A stretch of DNA of 64,000 nucleotides, from the NCBI GenBank assembly GCA_028710565.1, contig JAQTTV010000002.1:62001-126000 (forward strand), given 5' to 3'. The position numbers and the translations under genes were made by a program. The DNA comes from Gallionella sp. GTDB taxonomy: Bacteria; Pseudomonadota; Gammaproteobacteria; Burkholderiales; Gallionellaceae. The stretch's first letter is position 1; every line of letters starts with the position of its first letter. Shown in pieces: positions 16,556 to 26,326 of this stretch. The notes beneath the pieces are model-generated. The model did no database searches. It was not told the DNA's origin and saw nothing but the letters and a program-made list of their open reading frames with translations.

Positions 16556-17875
16556 ATGAATAAAGTGATATCCGTGCAGGAATTATCAAAATCCTACAAA
16601 TTGTACAACTCAAAAACAGATCGAGGATTGGACTTGTTTTTACCATTTGGGAAAAAACGGTATAAAAATTTCCATGCCTTGACGGATGTTAGCTTCTCTG
16701 TTGATGAGGGAGAAAGCATAGGCATTATCGGACGGAATGGTTCGGGAAAATCGACACTCCTGAAAATATTGTCTGGTGTGCTTTCTCAGACAACAGGAAC
16801 GATGCAGGTGCAAGGAAAAGTGGCCTCGTTACTTGAGTTGGGAGCTGGCTTTAATCCTGAGCTGACTGGCCGTGAGAATATATATTTTAATGGCGCGCTT
16901 ATGGGGTGTACCAAAGCGCAAATGAACGAACGCATTGCCGAAATCATTCGTTTTGCAGATATAGGCGACTTCATTGACCAACCCGTCAAAATATATTCCA
17001 GTGGCATGTTTGTGCGTCTAGCATTTGCTGCATCTGTACATGTTGATCCTGATATTCTAATCATTGATGAAGCACTGGCCGTTGGGGATGTTCGGTTTCA
17101 AAAAAAATGCGTTGATTTTATGCGCAACTTCAAGGAGCGAGGCAAAACAATCCTGTTTGTGAGCCATGATATTTTTACCGTTAAATCATTTTGTAATCGG
17201 CTTATCCTGATTAATGACGGCAAGATTGAAGCGATCGGTGAACCTGATGAAGTCGCGAATCGCTACTATCAAATTATGTTTCCCAAGGCTGAAAGTACCG
17301 AGGGCGAAAATAAGTCGCTACCAAACTCAAAACTTACTTTAGGCGAACATGTTGTTAATCAATATTGGCTGAATATTGATATGCATGCTTCGGGGGTAGA
17401 GTGGGGACACGGTGCTGCATGGATAGAAAAACTGCGTATCGCTGGACTTAAAGAGCCTAATATTTTTAGCTGGAGGGACTCAATTGAAATTGAGTTGCTT
17501 TGTCAGTGGAATGCCGAAGATATGCTTGCTTTATGCGGCGAGCACGGGGTCATCCCTAAGTTGCTGATTGGTTTTAGACTCGAAAATAGCCAAGGGTGGG
17601 TCATCACTAATTTTGCAAGCACTATGCTTGAAGATGATGTGTTCAATTTCAATCTGGACGGTAGTTCTGAGTGTATTATTTGTTGCAAAATAGCCCCGAT
17701 GAAACTTGCAGCAGGTCACTATTTTATTACCCCTAGTTTAGCGATTGGCACCCAAGAACAGTTATTTCCTGTCAAGGAATATACCAACTTAATTCATTTA
17801 TATTGTGATACCACCGTAGGGGTGCTCGGGCAAATGCGACTGGATTATTCAATAGAGTTAGTGGAGTTGGCTTGA
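16556..17875 (+). CDS. wzt: ABC O-antigen export ATPase with C-terminal Wzt glycan-binding domain
   Basis: 439 residues. N-terminal nucleotide-binding domain (about 1-240): Walker A GRNGSGKST, the family motif LLELGAGFNPELTGRENIYFNG, signature YSSGMFVRLAFA, and Walker B ILIIDEALAVGD. After residue 260 a C-terminal beta domain follows (GHGAAWIEKLRIAG ... FSWRDSIEIELLCQW ... GILGQMRLDYSIEL-like end), as in Wzt proteins that recognise the chain terminus. An in-frame TTG at 16547 lies right after the wzm stop; the ATG at 16556 is preferred. A terminally modified chain would agree with the methyltransferase upstream. Confidence 0.9.
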   Translation: MNKVISVQELSKSYKLYNSKTDRGLDLFLPFGKKRYKNFHALTDVSFSVDEGESIGIIGRNGSGKSTLLKILSGVLSQTTGTMQVQGKVASLLELGAGFNPELTGRENIYFNGALMGCTKAQMNERIAEIIRFADIGDFIDQPVKIYSSGMFVRLAFAASVHVDPDILIIDEALAVGDVRFQKKCVDFMRNFKERGKTILFVSHDIFTVKSFCNRLILINDGKIEAIGEPDEVANRYYQIMFPKAESTEGENKSLPNSKLTLGEHVVNQYWLNIDMHASGVEWGHGAAWIEKLRIAGLKEPNIFSWRDSIEIELLCQWNAEDMLALCGEHGVIPKLLIGFRLENSQGWVITNFASTMLEDDVFNFNLDGSSECIICCKIAPMKLAAGHYFITPSLAIGTQEQLFPVKEYTNLIHLYCDTTVGVLGQMRLDYSIELVELA

Positions 17876-19167
17876 AAATGGTGTCGCCTGAAGAGTATAT
17901 GCAAAATTTTAAAGTGTTGCAGGTCAATGGCTACCAATCTCCTGGTCGTCGATTCAATGGCTTATCTCTCAAGCCTCATTTAGCCAAATTGGGTATCTCA
18001 TCCAAACATTTGGTGTGGGAGCAAGACAGGTTGGAAGAGGATGTCGTTACGCTTTCGAATCCTATGGTGCGTAAAGTGAATCGCTTTACGCGTGGTGTGG
18101 AGCGCACGCTTGCACTACAGTCCCAGTTGTACACCAATGGACGACATATCAAGAAATTACCTGAGTTTCAAGCAGCCGATCTGGTTCATTATCACATCAT
18201 ACATTCAGGTTTTTTGAGCATGCAGTCCTTGCCTGCACTGACTGAGTTAAAGCCCACTGTTTGGACCTTGCATGATCCTTGGGCGATGACGGGGCATTGC
18301 ATTCATCCTTTTGCTTGTCAGCGTTGGAAGTCTGGTTGTGGAAGCTGTCCTGATCTTAATACTGATTTCAAGATTAATTTTGATACCACCGCACTCAACT
18401 ATTGGCTGAAAAGCATTGCCTATCGCAAATCGAAATTTGAGGTGATTGTTGCCTCAAGTTGGATGGAGAATATGGTCAAGCAATCTCCACTGTTTGAAAA
18501 TGTGCCTATCCATAAAATCCCGTTCGGGCTAGACCTTGAATATTTCAAAGCGCGAGATCAAGCACAAGCAAAAGCACGTCTGGGTATTGATGCGGATCGC
18601 TTAGTATTGTGCTTTCGCTCGGTGATGAACGACTTCAAAGGCTTGCAATACGTGATAGAGGCTTTAGAGCAACTACAGGTTGATGTGCCCATTTGTTTGT
18701 TAACGCTCAATGATAAAGGGCGAATTGAACAGTTTAAATCGCGGTTCCAAGTGGTTGAATTAGGATGGATCAACGATGATGAGGTCATGCGTGATGTGTA
18801 CGATGCAACGGATATATTTTTGATGCCTTCACTTGCAGACTCATTTGGTTTAATGGCGGTGGAGGCGATGACTTTCGGGAAGCCGACGATATGTTTCGAA
18901 GGGACGGCTCTGCCAGAAGTGCTCTTTGCGCCAGAAGCGGGCATTGCGGTAAAGTCGAGAGACTCTGTTGCGCTACATAACGCAATTCAGCATCTCATTG
19001 CCAATCCAGCAGAGAGACTGCAAAGAGGCATCCGTTCTCGTCAACTAGCCGAGCAGCACTATGATATTCGACAGCAGGCGGAGCGTATTGCTGAGGTATA
19101 TCGACAAATGCTTGGGAGCCAAAAGCAAACACAGCCAGCCACTCAACTTAATGACGCAAGCCAATAA
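17872..19167 (+). CDS. Glycosyltransferase family 4
   Basis: 431 residues. FKVLQVNGYQSPGRRFNGLS at the start and WTLHDPWAMTGHCIHPFAC with the Cys-rich WKSGCGSCPDL are characteristic of a GT4 subgroup in O-antigen clusters. The C-terminal half contains PSLADSFGLMAVEAMTFGKP, the donor-site motif in which Asp replaces the first Glu. Cytoplasmic O-unit glycosyltransferase; linkage unknown. The TTG at 17872 overlaps the wzt stop by four bases and has GGAG five bases upstream; the ATG at 17878 is an alternative that shortens it by two residues. Confidence 0.85.
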   Translation: MKMVSPEEYMQNFKVLQVNGYQSPGRRFNGLSLKPHLAKLGISSKHLVWEQDRLEEDVVTLSNPMVRKVNRFTRGVERTLALQSQLYTNGRHIKKLPEFQAADLVHYHIIHSGFLSMQSLPALTELKPTVWTLHDPWAMTGHCIHPFACQRWKSGCGSCPDLNTDFKINFDTTALNYWLKSIAYRKSKFEVIVASSWMENMVKQSPLFENVPIHKIPFGLDLEYFKARDQAQAKARLGIDADRLVLCFRSVMNDFKGLQYVIEALEQLQVDVPICLLTLNDKGRIEQFKSRFQVVELGWINDDEVMRDVYDATDIFLMPSLADSFGLMAVEAMTFGKPTICFEGTALPEVLFAPEAGIAVKSRDSVALHNAIQHLIANPAERLQRGIRSRQLAEQHYDIRQQAERIAEVYRQMLGSQKQTQPATQLNDASQ

Positions 19168-19181
19168 AACATCTTTTCTAA

Positions 19182-20216
19182 ATGTCAAACAAGCGACTTT
19201 TCTGGGCGGATGCGTGTCGAGTATTCGCTATCTTTGGTGTGGTGTTAATACATGCTTGTGGGGCGGTATTTTATAGCTACGGCACAATACCAATGAGTCA
19301 TTGGTTATCAGCAAACTTGCTAGATTCCTTGGTGAGAGTGGTTGTTCCATTGTTTGTGATGCTTTCGGGGAGTTTGTTGCTGAAATCTGTTGATCATCCC
19401 TCGGTTAACTTGAAAAGCATTGGGCGGCGTATCGGGAGAGTATTGCTACCATTGCTGGTCTGGAGCTTGTTCTATTTGTGGTGGGTGGATCGGAGTGCGT
19501 TGGCTCATCCTGTTGAGAGTATGCAGAAAATCTCGACCCAGCCTGCTATGTATCATTTATGGTTTGTTTATATGATCATAGGATTGTATATTCTGCAACC
19601 CATACTTCAGGTTGTATTTAGGGCGAGTGAACTCAATGCGCATTTCGAATGGTATTTTGTGGCTGTTTGGTTGATTGTAAACAGTGTGACAGTCTATGTT
19701 CCTCTGCCGTTCATTGTGCCGATGCAAATATCAACGCTATTTGGTTATGGTGGGTATTTCATCATAGGCGGATTGCTTAATTTGCCGCGTTGGTTGAATA
19801 TCGCAACCTATAAATGGGGCGTGCTTTATCTATCTGGCGTATTAGTAACTTTCTTCGTGACATGGCTCCGAACAAATAGTGCAGGAGTGCCTGATGAACT
19901 CGCATATTCCTATTTCACCCCTAATGTTTTTTTCGCTGCTGTTGGGGCATTTATGTTATTGCGAAAACTTCGCACACCCAGTGAGGGCTTGGTAAAGGTC
20001 GTTCAGCAGATAAGTGATGCCAGCTTTTTGATATATTTTGTACATGTACTATTGCTTGAATTTTTGCGTTATGGCACCTTAGGGTTGGAAATTTCGACGA
20101 CGGACATTCATCCTGCTATTTCGATTCCATTATTGGCAATAACCACTTTTGTACTGAGTACGGTCGCATCTCTGCTTGTTCGAGTTATTCCAAGTGCTAG
20201 GCGAGTTTTGGGTTAG
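19182..20216 (+). CDS. Acyltransferase family 3 membrane protein (OafA-like O-acetyltransferase)
   Basis: 344 residues with about ten hydrophobic segments. The N-terminal RLFWADACRVFAIFGVVLIHACGAV carries the family R-x10-H pattern (Arg then catalytic His in the first helix), and WFVYMIIGLYILQPIL and FLIYFVHVLLLEFL follow as in the acyltransferase-3 family. It is likely to acetylate O-antigen sugars at the inner membrane. Fourteen bases after the GT4 gene, same strand. Confidence 0.88.
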   Translation: MSNKRLFWADACRVFAIFGVVLIHACGAVFYSYGTIPMSHWLSANLLDSLVRVVVPLFVMLSGSLLLKSVDHPSVNLKSIGRRIGRVLLPLLVWSLFYLWWVDRSALAHPVESMQKISTQPAMYHLWFVYMIIGLYILQPILQVVFRASELNAHFEWYFVAVWLIVNSVTVYVPLPFIVPMQISTLFGYGGYFIIGGLLNLPRWLNIATYKWGVLYLSGVLVTFFVTWLRTNSAGVPDELAYSYFTPNVFFAAVGAFMLLRKLRTPSEGLVKVVQQISDASFLIYFVHVLLLEFLRYGTLGLEISTTDIHPAISIPLLAITTFVLSTVASLLVRVIPSARRVLG

Positions 20217-20375
20217 GATTTTAGCATCTAGTCAGGTGTTCTATTATTTGTCAGACTGTCGGTTTGATATGGTTTTGTACTGATAAAATTTACAGTTAGC
20301 CCGCAGGGATTATAGAGTTAGGTAATTTGAGGCAATGCCAAGCTGTAGCGCGTGTATTCAACCAATCTGGATTCA

Positions 20376-21620
20376 ATGATGAGCAAATCAATAATTATGC
20401 CGAGCAAAGGGCGCATTTTGCTATTTAGCTACGCCTTTCCTCCTATGCATGTGCAAATGACCGCCGCTGTCTACAAGCCCATGGCTGCTATTGCTCGCTC
20501 TGGTTTTGATGTTGATGTTGTTTGCGCTGATTCATTTTGTAAAGAGTTGCCGTTAGATCACAGTCTATTGCCATTTGCTGAGCAGACTTTTGGACAAATT
20601 ACGAGGCTAAATCCAAAAGACACACTCATCGGGCGTTTCCGCACCGCTTCTCGGATTTTTTCACGTATTCCTGATTTAATGACCGTACTTCATGAATCTG
20701 CTTACGAGACTTTGATGGATATGGATCTCAGTAAGTATGATGCGATCATGACTTGGTCGCCTTTTCATTCCATCAATTCGGTGATGGTGCGAGTTAAGCG
20801 AGCGCGTCCTAACTTACGCTGGATTGCGCAGTTTAGTGACCCTTGGGTCGGCAACCCATTGGAAGTCAATCGTCTTACTAAGCTATGGAATGAGCGAAAT
20901 GAGCCACGCATGCTTCAGTCTGCAGATTTTGTCGTGCACAGCTCGCGTTATTCCCTTGATTTGATGATGAGCAATCATCCTCAAGTGTCAAGAAGTAAAA
21001 CAGACGTGATACCTCATGCATACGATGAGGCTTTATTTCCATCTCGTGCCAAAGCTCGTAACGAAAAAATACTATTACGCTATGTGGGTGTGCTCTATGG
21101 TCGCCGCTCACCCGAACCCTTGTTTCAAGCTCTTGCCGCATTATTCGAGCGTCGCCCAGACCTGCAAGGTAAGCTCTGTGTTGAGCTTATAGGTTCTGTG
21201 CCACCTGATATGCTCCTAACCCCAGCAGCACTAAGTTTGCCTGACGGTACGATACGTTCAGTCGGTAGTGTGTCGTTTGTTGAGTCAATTGAAAAAATGT
21301 ACGACGCGGATATCTTGATATTGATAGAAGCCAATATCCGTCAGAATCTATTTTTGCCCAGCAAATTGTCGGATTATATGGGTGCTCGCACTCCAATTGT
21401 GGGTCTGGTGCCACCTGGTGGGTCGGAGGATGCACTTAAACAGCTTGGTTGTTGGTATGCGGCACCTAACGATATCGCAGGTATTTCTAGAGCACTGGAA
21501 GGTGCGGTGGTTCATGTCATGAATCGTTCAGGTGAACGCTGGTGCGATGAGGGGTATCGTGACACATTTAGTGGTGCACACGTCGCTCAACGCTTTACAG
21601 ATATTATCTCGCGCTTGTAG
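20376..21620 (+). CDS. Glycosyltransferase, GT4-like
   Basis: About 414 residues. ILLFSYAFPPMHVQMTAAVY and MAAIARSGFDVDVVCAD match the N-terminal acceptor domain of GT-B enzymes, WIAQFSDPWVGNPLE occurs in polysaccharide GT4s, and the C-terminal donor region includes LRYVGVLYGRRSPEPLFQAL and FLPSKLSDYMGARTPIVGL. Start set at the ATG at 20376 (a GTG at 20352 would add eight unconserved residues). A 159-base non-coding gap precedes it, the longest in this locus, so a second internal promoter could exist there. Confidence 0.8.
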   Translation: MMSKSIIMPSKGRILLFSYAFPPMHVQMTAAVYKPMAAIARSGFDVDVVCADSFCKELPLDHSLLPFAEQTFGQITRLNPKDTLIGRFRTASRIFSRIPDLMTVLHESAYETLMDMDLSKYDAIMTWSPFHSINSVMVRVKRARPNLRWIAQFSDPWVGNPLEVNRLTKLWNERNEPRMLQSADFVVHSSRYSLDLMMSNHPQVSRSKTDVIPHAYDEALFPSRAKARNEKILLRYVGVLYGRRSPEPLFQALAALFERRPDLQGKLCVELIGSVPPDMLLTPAALSLPDGTIRSVGSVSFVESIEKMYDADILILIEANIRQNLFLPSKLSDYMGARTPIVGLVPPGGSEDALKQLGCWYAAPNDIAGISRALEGAVVHVMNRSGERWCDEGYRDTFSGAHVAQRFTDIISRL

Positions 21621-21628
21621 TGTATGGT

Positions 21629-22666
21629 ATGCCTAAAAAATTAACCATTTATGCTCCAAATGTACACACGGGGGGCGGCTTGGTCTTATTGGTTGAGTTG
21701 CTAGCCAATCTTCCGCCCACTGATTCTATAAGACTATTTCTGGATGCACGTTTGCAAAATAACATTAAGCTCCCCCAAAATGCCTCGATAACATGGTCTT
21801 ACCCGCGAATCTCATCAAGGTTAATGACAGAGTTTTTGCTGTGGGAAAATAATAAACAAGAAGATACCACGGTACTTTGTTTTCACGGTTTGCCACCGCT
21901 ATTCCCTTTGCAACGTAAGGCGGTTGTTTTTGTCCAAAATCGGCTGCTGATAGGGCGGGAGAGTCTAACGGAATATCCATTACGTATAAGGTTGAGAATC
22001 GGTATAGAAAGATTATTGTCACGTAAATTGCAGAGCCATTGCAGTCACTACATTGTACAAACCCCTACGATGGAAACTTTGTTGAAAAAATGGTTGCGAA
22101 AGCCAATTCCTGTTTCGACCATCGCCTTTTCCCCCAGCACTTTTGCATTGATACCTCTGCAATCAGTAGTCGTGAGAGAATATTTTGATTTCTTGTATGT
22201 GGCCAGCGGTGAAGCGCATAAGAACCATCTTAATCTGCTTGAGGCTTGGCGACAGCTTGCCGAAGCAGATTTTTTACCTTCATTGGTCTTGACGATCGAC
22301 CCTCATATCCATCCATCACTGGCTATTGAAATTGCACGATATCGAGAAGCATATGGACTGAAGCTCGTCAACAAGGGGAGCGTTGATTACAACGATATGC
22401 GGGCACTTTATCAAGCTTCATCGGCACTGATTTATCCGTCTAGAACTGAATCCTTCGGCTTGCCACTCATTGAAGCAAGTTGCCTAGGGCTGCCCGTGTT
22501 GGCACCTGAACTAGATTATGTGCGAGATGTGGTTCAACCTGTTGAAACATTTGACCCCAACTCCCCCGTTTCAATAGCGCGTGCCGTTAAACGTTTTCTT
22601 AACTATCCTGAACCCGCCTTTCGCATCCGTACTACACAGGATTTCATCGCAGAGGTGTTGAAATGA
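21629..22666 (+). CDS. Glycosyltransferase family 1/4
   Basis: About 345 residues from the ATG at 21629 (MPKKLTIYAPNVHTGGGLVLL). The Gly-rich loop HTGGG near the N-terminus and the donor motif YPSRTESFGLPLIEASCLGLPV (E-x7-E) identify a retaining GT-B enzyme. Probably adds an O-unit sugar. A GTG at 21620 overlapping the previous stop is the alternative start. The stop overlaps the next gene by four bases (22663-22666). Confidence 0.85.
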   Translation: MPKKLTIYAPNVHTGGGLVLLVELLANLPPTDSIRLFLDARLQNNIKLPQNASITWSYPRISSRLMTEFLLWENNKQEDTTVLCFHGLPPLFPLQRKAVVFVQNRLLIGRESLTEYPLRIRLRIGIERLLSRKLQSHCSHYIVQTPTMETLLKKWLRKPIPVSTIAFSPSTFALIPLQSVVVREYFDFLYVASGEAHKNHLNLLEAWRQLAEADFLPSLVLTIDPHIHPSLAIEIARYREAYGLKLVNKGSVDYNDMRALYQASSALIYPSRTESFGLPLIEASCLGLPVLAPELDYVRDVVQPVETFDPNSPVSIARAVKRFLNYPEPAFRIRTTQDFIAEVLK

Positions 22667-23901
22667 AAGTGCTGATTTGGACTCAGTATTTCTGGCCTGA
22701 AAATTTCCATATCAATGCCATGGCGCGCAATTTGCACATGCAAGGGATTGAGGTGACGGTCTTAACAGGCAAGCCAAATTACCCAGATGGCAAGATTTTT
22801 CCTGGATACAAAAGCATGGGGATACAGTTTGAAGAATATGCTGGTTTTGAGGTTGTCCGTATTCCATTAAGGCAGCGCAATAAGAACTCAGGCATAGGGT
22901 TGGCACTTAATTATCTTTCGTTTATCGCCTCGGGCTATTTGTTCGCGCCCTATGCATTAAAAGGGAAAAAATTTGATGTCATTTTTGTTTATGCGCCATC
23001 TCCCTTACTTCAAACACTCCCTGCAATTTATGTGGCATGGCTGAAACGTGCACCGCTGGTACTTTGGGTGCAGGATATTTGGCCTGATGCGTTGGCTGCA
23101 ACGGGGCATATCAAAAATAGACACATATTAAACATGGTGGGACTCACTGTTCGTTATATCTACCGTTTCTCGGATTCTATCCTGATCCAGTCAGAAGGAT
23201 TTCGTTCTTCTGTTGAAAAATGGACGAACCAAAAAAATAAAATTCGCTTCTATCCAAATTCTGCTGAAGATACCCGACATGACACCCCTGTATTGAAAGA
23301 AGCGATATGTTTAGCGAATGATATTGCGTCAAACTTTTCTGTGGTTTTCGCAGGCAATATTGGCATAGCGCAATCTTGCGAGACTATTATCGAAGCCGCA
23401 AAGTTGTTGAGAGAATTCAAATCTATCAAATTCTATTTGGTGGGTACTGGTAGCATGGCTAATTCGATTGAGAAAGAAATTTTAAGTCACGAGTTAGACA
23501 ATATTGTGATGACAGGACAGATACCGCATGAGGCAATTGCCACAATCTATACAGCCGCATCAGCTTTGCTTTTGACATTACGGGCTGATTCGGCACTCTC
23601 TTCAACTATCCCTAGTAAACTTCAAGGCTATTTGGCAGCAGGCAAACCAGTGATCGCATGTTGTAACGGTGAGGCTGCAAGTGTTGTGATGAAAGCAAAT
23701 GCTGGCATTTCCTGCCCCGCAGGTAACGGTGTCGCTTTAGCTAAAGCTATATCGGCACTTTATGAGCTATCACCTGAAGAACGTACATGCCTTGGCAATA
23801 ATGCCTATAACTATTATGAGCAGCATTATGTTTTACAACATCGGGTAGCTGAACTGATATCTCATTTCAAAGACATCGTGGTAAATAAACTATCCGAATA
23901 A
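22663..23901 (+). CDS. WbuB-like glycosyltransferase (L-FucNAc/L-QuiNAc transferase type)
   Basis: 412 residues. MKVLIWTQYFWPENFHINAMARNL with VTVLTGKPNYPDGKIFPGY is the hallmark of the WbuB/WbpH-like branch that uses UDP-2-acetamido-2,6-dideoxy sugars such as L-FucNAc, in line with the precursor enzymes at 11.5-14.5 kb. LVLWVQDIWPDALAATG and the C-terminal AASALLLTLRADSALSSTIPSKLQGYLAAGKPV support it. Last gene of the O-antigen locus; its 3' end overlaps xth on the opposite strand by 40 bases. Confidence 0.85.
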   Translation: MKVLIWTQYFWPENFHINAMARNLHMQGIEVTVLTGKPNYPDGKIFPGYKSMGIQFEEYAGFEVVRIPLRQRNKNSGIGLALNYLSFIASGYLFAPYALKGKKFDVIFVYAPSPLLQTLPAIYVAWLKRAPLVLWVQDIWPDALAATGHIKNRHILNMVGLTVRYIYRFSDSILIQSEGFRSSVEKWTNQKNKIRFYPNSAEDTRHDTPVLKEAICLANDIASNFSVVFAGNIGIAQSCETIIEAAKLLREFKSIKFYLVGTGSMANSIEKEILSHELDNIVMTGQIPHEAIATIYTAASALLLTLRADSALSSTIPSKLQGYLAAGKPVIACCNGEAASVVMKANAGISCPAGNGVALAKAISALYELSPEERTCLGNNAYNYYEQHYVLQHRVAELISHFKDIVVNKLSE

Positions 23902-24656
23902 ACCACCATCAACGGCGCGTGATCGGAGAAGCGTTGCGTTTTGTACACTTGTGCACTTTGTGCGCGCTGTGCCAAGCGCGGGGTGGCAATTTGATAGTCA
24001 ATTCGCCAACCCACGTCATTGGCATACGCCTGACCGCGATTTGACCACCACGTATAGCTGACCTGCGTGGGATAAAGCTGGCGATACACATCCACAAAGC
24101 CCACTTCGTCAAACAGCTCGGTCAACCAAGCGCGCTCTTCAGGCAAAAACCCTGAATTCTTTTTATTGCCCCGCCAGTTTTTCAGGTCGAGTTCTTGGTG
24201 TGCGATATTCCAATCCCCGCAAATCACGACTTCGCGTCCGCTCGCGCGTAATTCCTGTAAATGCGGCATAAACGCTGCCATAAACTTAAATTTCACTGCT
24301 TGACGCTCTTCCCCACTCGACCCCGATGGTAAGTACAACGAAACCACGCTGTAATCGGCAAAATCCAGACGCAAATAGCGTCCTTCCGCGTCGAACTCTG
24401 GAATGCCTAAGCCGACCACGACATTAAGTGGCTGTTCACGGCAATAAATCCCCACCCCGCTATAGCCCCTTTTGTCTGCATAATGAAAATAGCCGTGATA
24501 ACCATCAGGCTGTAACATTTCTGGGGTCATGTCGGCGGCTTGCGCTTTTAATTCCTGCAAGCAAATCACATCGGCATTTTGTTGTGCCATCCAAGGAAAA
24601 AAGCCTTTGGTGGTGGCGGAGCGAATACCATTGAGGTTAGCTGAAATAATTTGCAT
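23862..24656 (-). CDS. xth: Exodeoxyribonuclease III
   Basis: 264 residues of the EEP nuclease fold. MQIISANLNGIRSATTKGF, VICLQELKAQ (metal-binding Glu), GYSGVGIYCR, VVICGDWNIAHQELDLKN and the terminal FSDHAPLMVVY (catalytic Asp-His) are intact. AP endonuclease and 3' exonuclease in base excision repair. Convergent with the WbuB-like gene and overlapping its last 40 bases, so one 3' end has probably drifted; both C-termini look complete. Confidence 0.95.
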   Translation of the reverse strand: MQIISANLNGIRSATTKGFFPWMAQQNADVICLQELKAQAADMTPEMLQPDGYHGYFHYADKRGYSGVGIYCREQPLNVVVGLGIPEFDAEGRYLRLDFADYSVVSLYLPSGSSGEERQAVKFKFMAAFMPHLQELRASGREVVICGDWNIAHQELDLKNWRGNKKNSGFLPEERAWLTELFDEVGFVDVYRQLYPTQVSYTWWSNRGQAYANDVGWRIDYQIATPRLAQRAQSAQVYKTQRFSDHAPLMVVYSDSLFTTMSLK

Positions 24657-24708
24657 ATTGAATAAGTTATGGGATAAATTAGGTAAAAATTTAAGTGCAA
24701 ATGGCGCA

Positions 24709-26031
24709 TCAAATCGCCTTCACAAACACCTTGGATTTCCGTTGAAAGTTATACAACGATTGCTTCTGTGCGGGCAAGGTGGAAACATCGCTGGCGACGA
24801 AGCCGCGTTCCAAGAACCAATGCGCGGTACGCGTGGTGAGGACGAATAGTTTTTTGAATCCTTGTTTCTGAGCCACGCTGGTGATGTGTTTCAGGATTTG
24901 TTCGCCATAGCCGTGAGTGCGATATTGCGCATCGACGGCGAGGCAGGCGAGTTCAGCAGCCGCTTCGTCGGGGAAAGGATAAAGCGCGGCGCAACCAATC
25001 ACGCGATGGTCGTGCTCCAATAGGATAAAGCGATCAATCTCGCGTTCCAGCAATTCGCGGCTACGACGCACCAAAATACCTTGTTCTTCCAACGGACGCA
25101 GCAGTTGCAAAATCCCGCCCACGTCTTCAATCGTCGCATCGCGCAGGATGTTCAAAGTGGATTCCACCACCATGCTGCCGATCCCCTCATCGCTGAAAAG
25201 CTCTTGCAATACCGAGCCATCGGTATGACGACTAATCAAATGCGTGCGCGCCACGCCTGCCTCACATGCTCGCATGGCGCAAGGCAAAAACCAGCTCACG
25301 TCGTCAGGCAAAGGATAATTTGCGTCGAGTACGGCTTGGCATTGGGCGACAGTCAGCTCTTGCAATAACTCGCCTTGTGCATTTTGCACACCGTCGGTGT
25401 CCATCAGAAACATCAATTTGTCGGCATCCAAAGCAATGGCGGTGGTGGTCGCCACATCTTCCAACGTCAAATTGAACGCCTCACCCGTGGGCGAATACCC
25501 CACAGGTGACAGCAGCACAACTTCGTTGTACGCCAAACGTTGATGAATCGCATCGACATCCACTTTGCGCACGCAGCCCGTGTGCATCAAATCCACGCCG
25601 TTAATTACGCCAAAAGGTTGGGCGGTGATGAAGTTCCCCCCCGCCACGCGAATATCAGCATTCGCCATCGGCGAGTTCGCCAAGCCCATGGACAACAATG
25701 CCTCAATCTCCAATCTCACCCGCCCCACAGCTTCTTTGACGCAACGCATGGAGTCGCTGTCGGTTAAACGGATGCCATTGTGATAGGAGTCATCCAACTG
25801 GTTGCGCGCCAAATGTTGCTCAATTTGTGGACGTGCGCCGTGTACCAAAACCAAGCGCACACCCAAGCTAGCCAGCAAATTGAAATCGTGGGTGAGTTCC
25901 ACAAACTTGCCATCCGCCACCACCTCGCCACCAAACGCAATCACAAACGTGCGCCCGCGAAAGGCGTTGATATACGGCGCGACCGAGCGAAACCAAGCAA
26001 CAAATTGATCGGGGGAATGAGTAGAAGGCAT
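24709..26031 (-). CDS. argA: Amino-acid N-acetyltransferase (N-acetylglutamate synthase)
   Basis: 440 residues: amino-acid-kinase-like domain (about 1-290, FVIAFGGEVVADGKF, LVLVHGARPQIEQHL, VVLLSPVGYSPTGEAFNL) fused to a C-terminal GNAT domain (LACLAVDAQYRTHGYGEQIL), the classical ArgA architecture. It acetylates glutamate as the first step of arginine biosynthesis and is normally feedback-inhibited by arginine through the kinase-like domain. Starts with ATG at 26031 and is divergent from the BepA-like gene. Confidence 0.96.
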   Translation of the reverse strand: MPSTHSPDQFVAWFRSVAPYINAFRGRTFVIAFGGEVVADGKFVELTHDFNLLASLGVRLVLVHGARPQIEQHLARNQLDDSYHNGIRLTDSDSMRCVKEAVGRVRLEIEALLSMGLANSPMANADIRVAGGNFITAQPFGVINGVDLMHTGCVRKVDVDAIHQRLAYNEVVLLSPVGYSPTGEAFNLTLEDVATTTAIALDADKLMFLMDTDGVQNAQGELLQELTVAQCQAVLDANYPLPDDVSWFLPCAMRACEAGVARTHLISRHTDGSVLQELFSDEGIGSMVVESTLNILRDATIEDVGGILQLLRPLEEQGILVRRSRELLEREIDRFILLEHDHRVIGCAALYPFPDEAAAELACLAVDAQYRTHGYGEQILKHITSVAQKQGFKKLFVLTTRTAHWFLERGFVASDVSTLPAQKQSLYNFQRKSKVFVKAI

Positions 26032-26273
26032 GTAGGTATCCGTGTTAATTTAGACTGCGCGCAGCGAGCGTTAAGCTTTTGTGTTTGTAATTCTAAAGTA
26101 TTTTGAAGTCAAAATTATTTTATTCGCCCCTTACTTCTGCTGAAAGGTGATGGATAAATAGCATGTGTTTAATGATGTGTTTGCTGGGTACAACCTTGAA
26201 ATTCAACTTTTACAAACGAAGTTGAGTGGTGTGATTTCCAGCAACAAGCTGCCATTGGCAAAGTCGCAGCATA

Positions 26274-26279
26274 TATAAT
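26274..26279 (+). promoter_or_regulatory. Candidate -10 box before the M48 protease gene
   Basis: TATAAT within CATATATAATGCG, 48 bases before the ATG at 26327. A matching -35 at standard spacing is weak. The rest of 26032-26326 shows no gene. Confidence 0.35.
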
Positions 26280-26326
26280 GCGTCCCTCGTTTTGCATCGC
26301 GCAGACTACTCTCTAGCCTCATCAAC

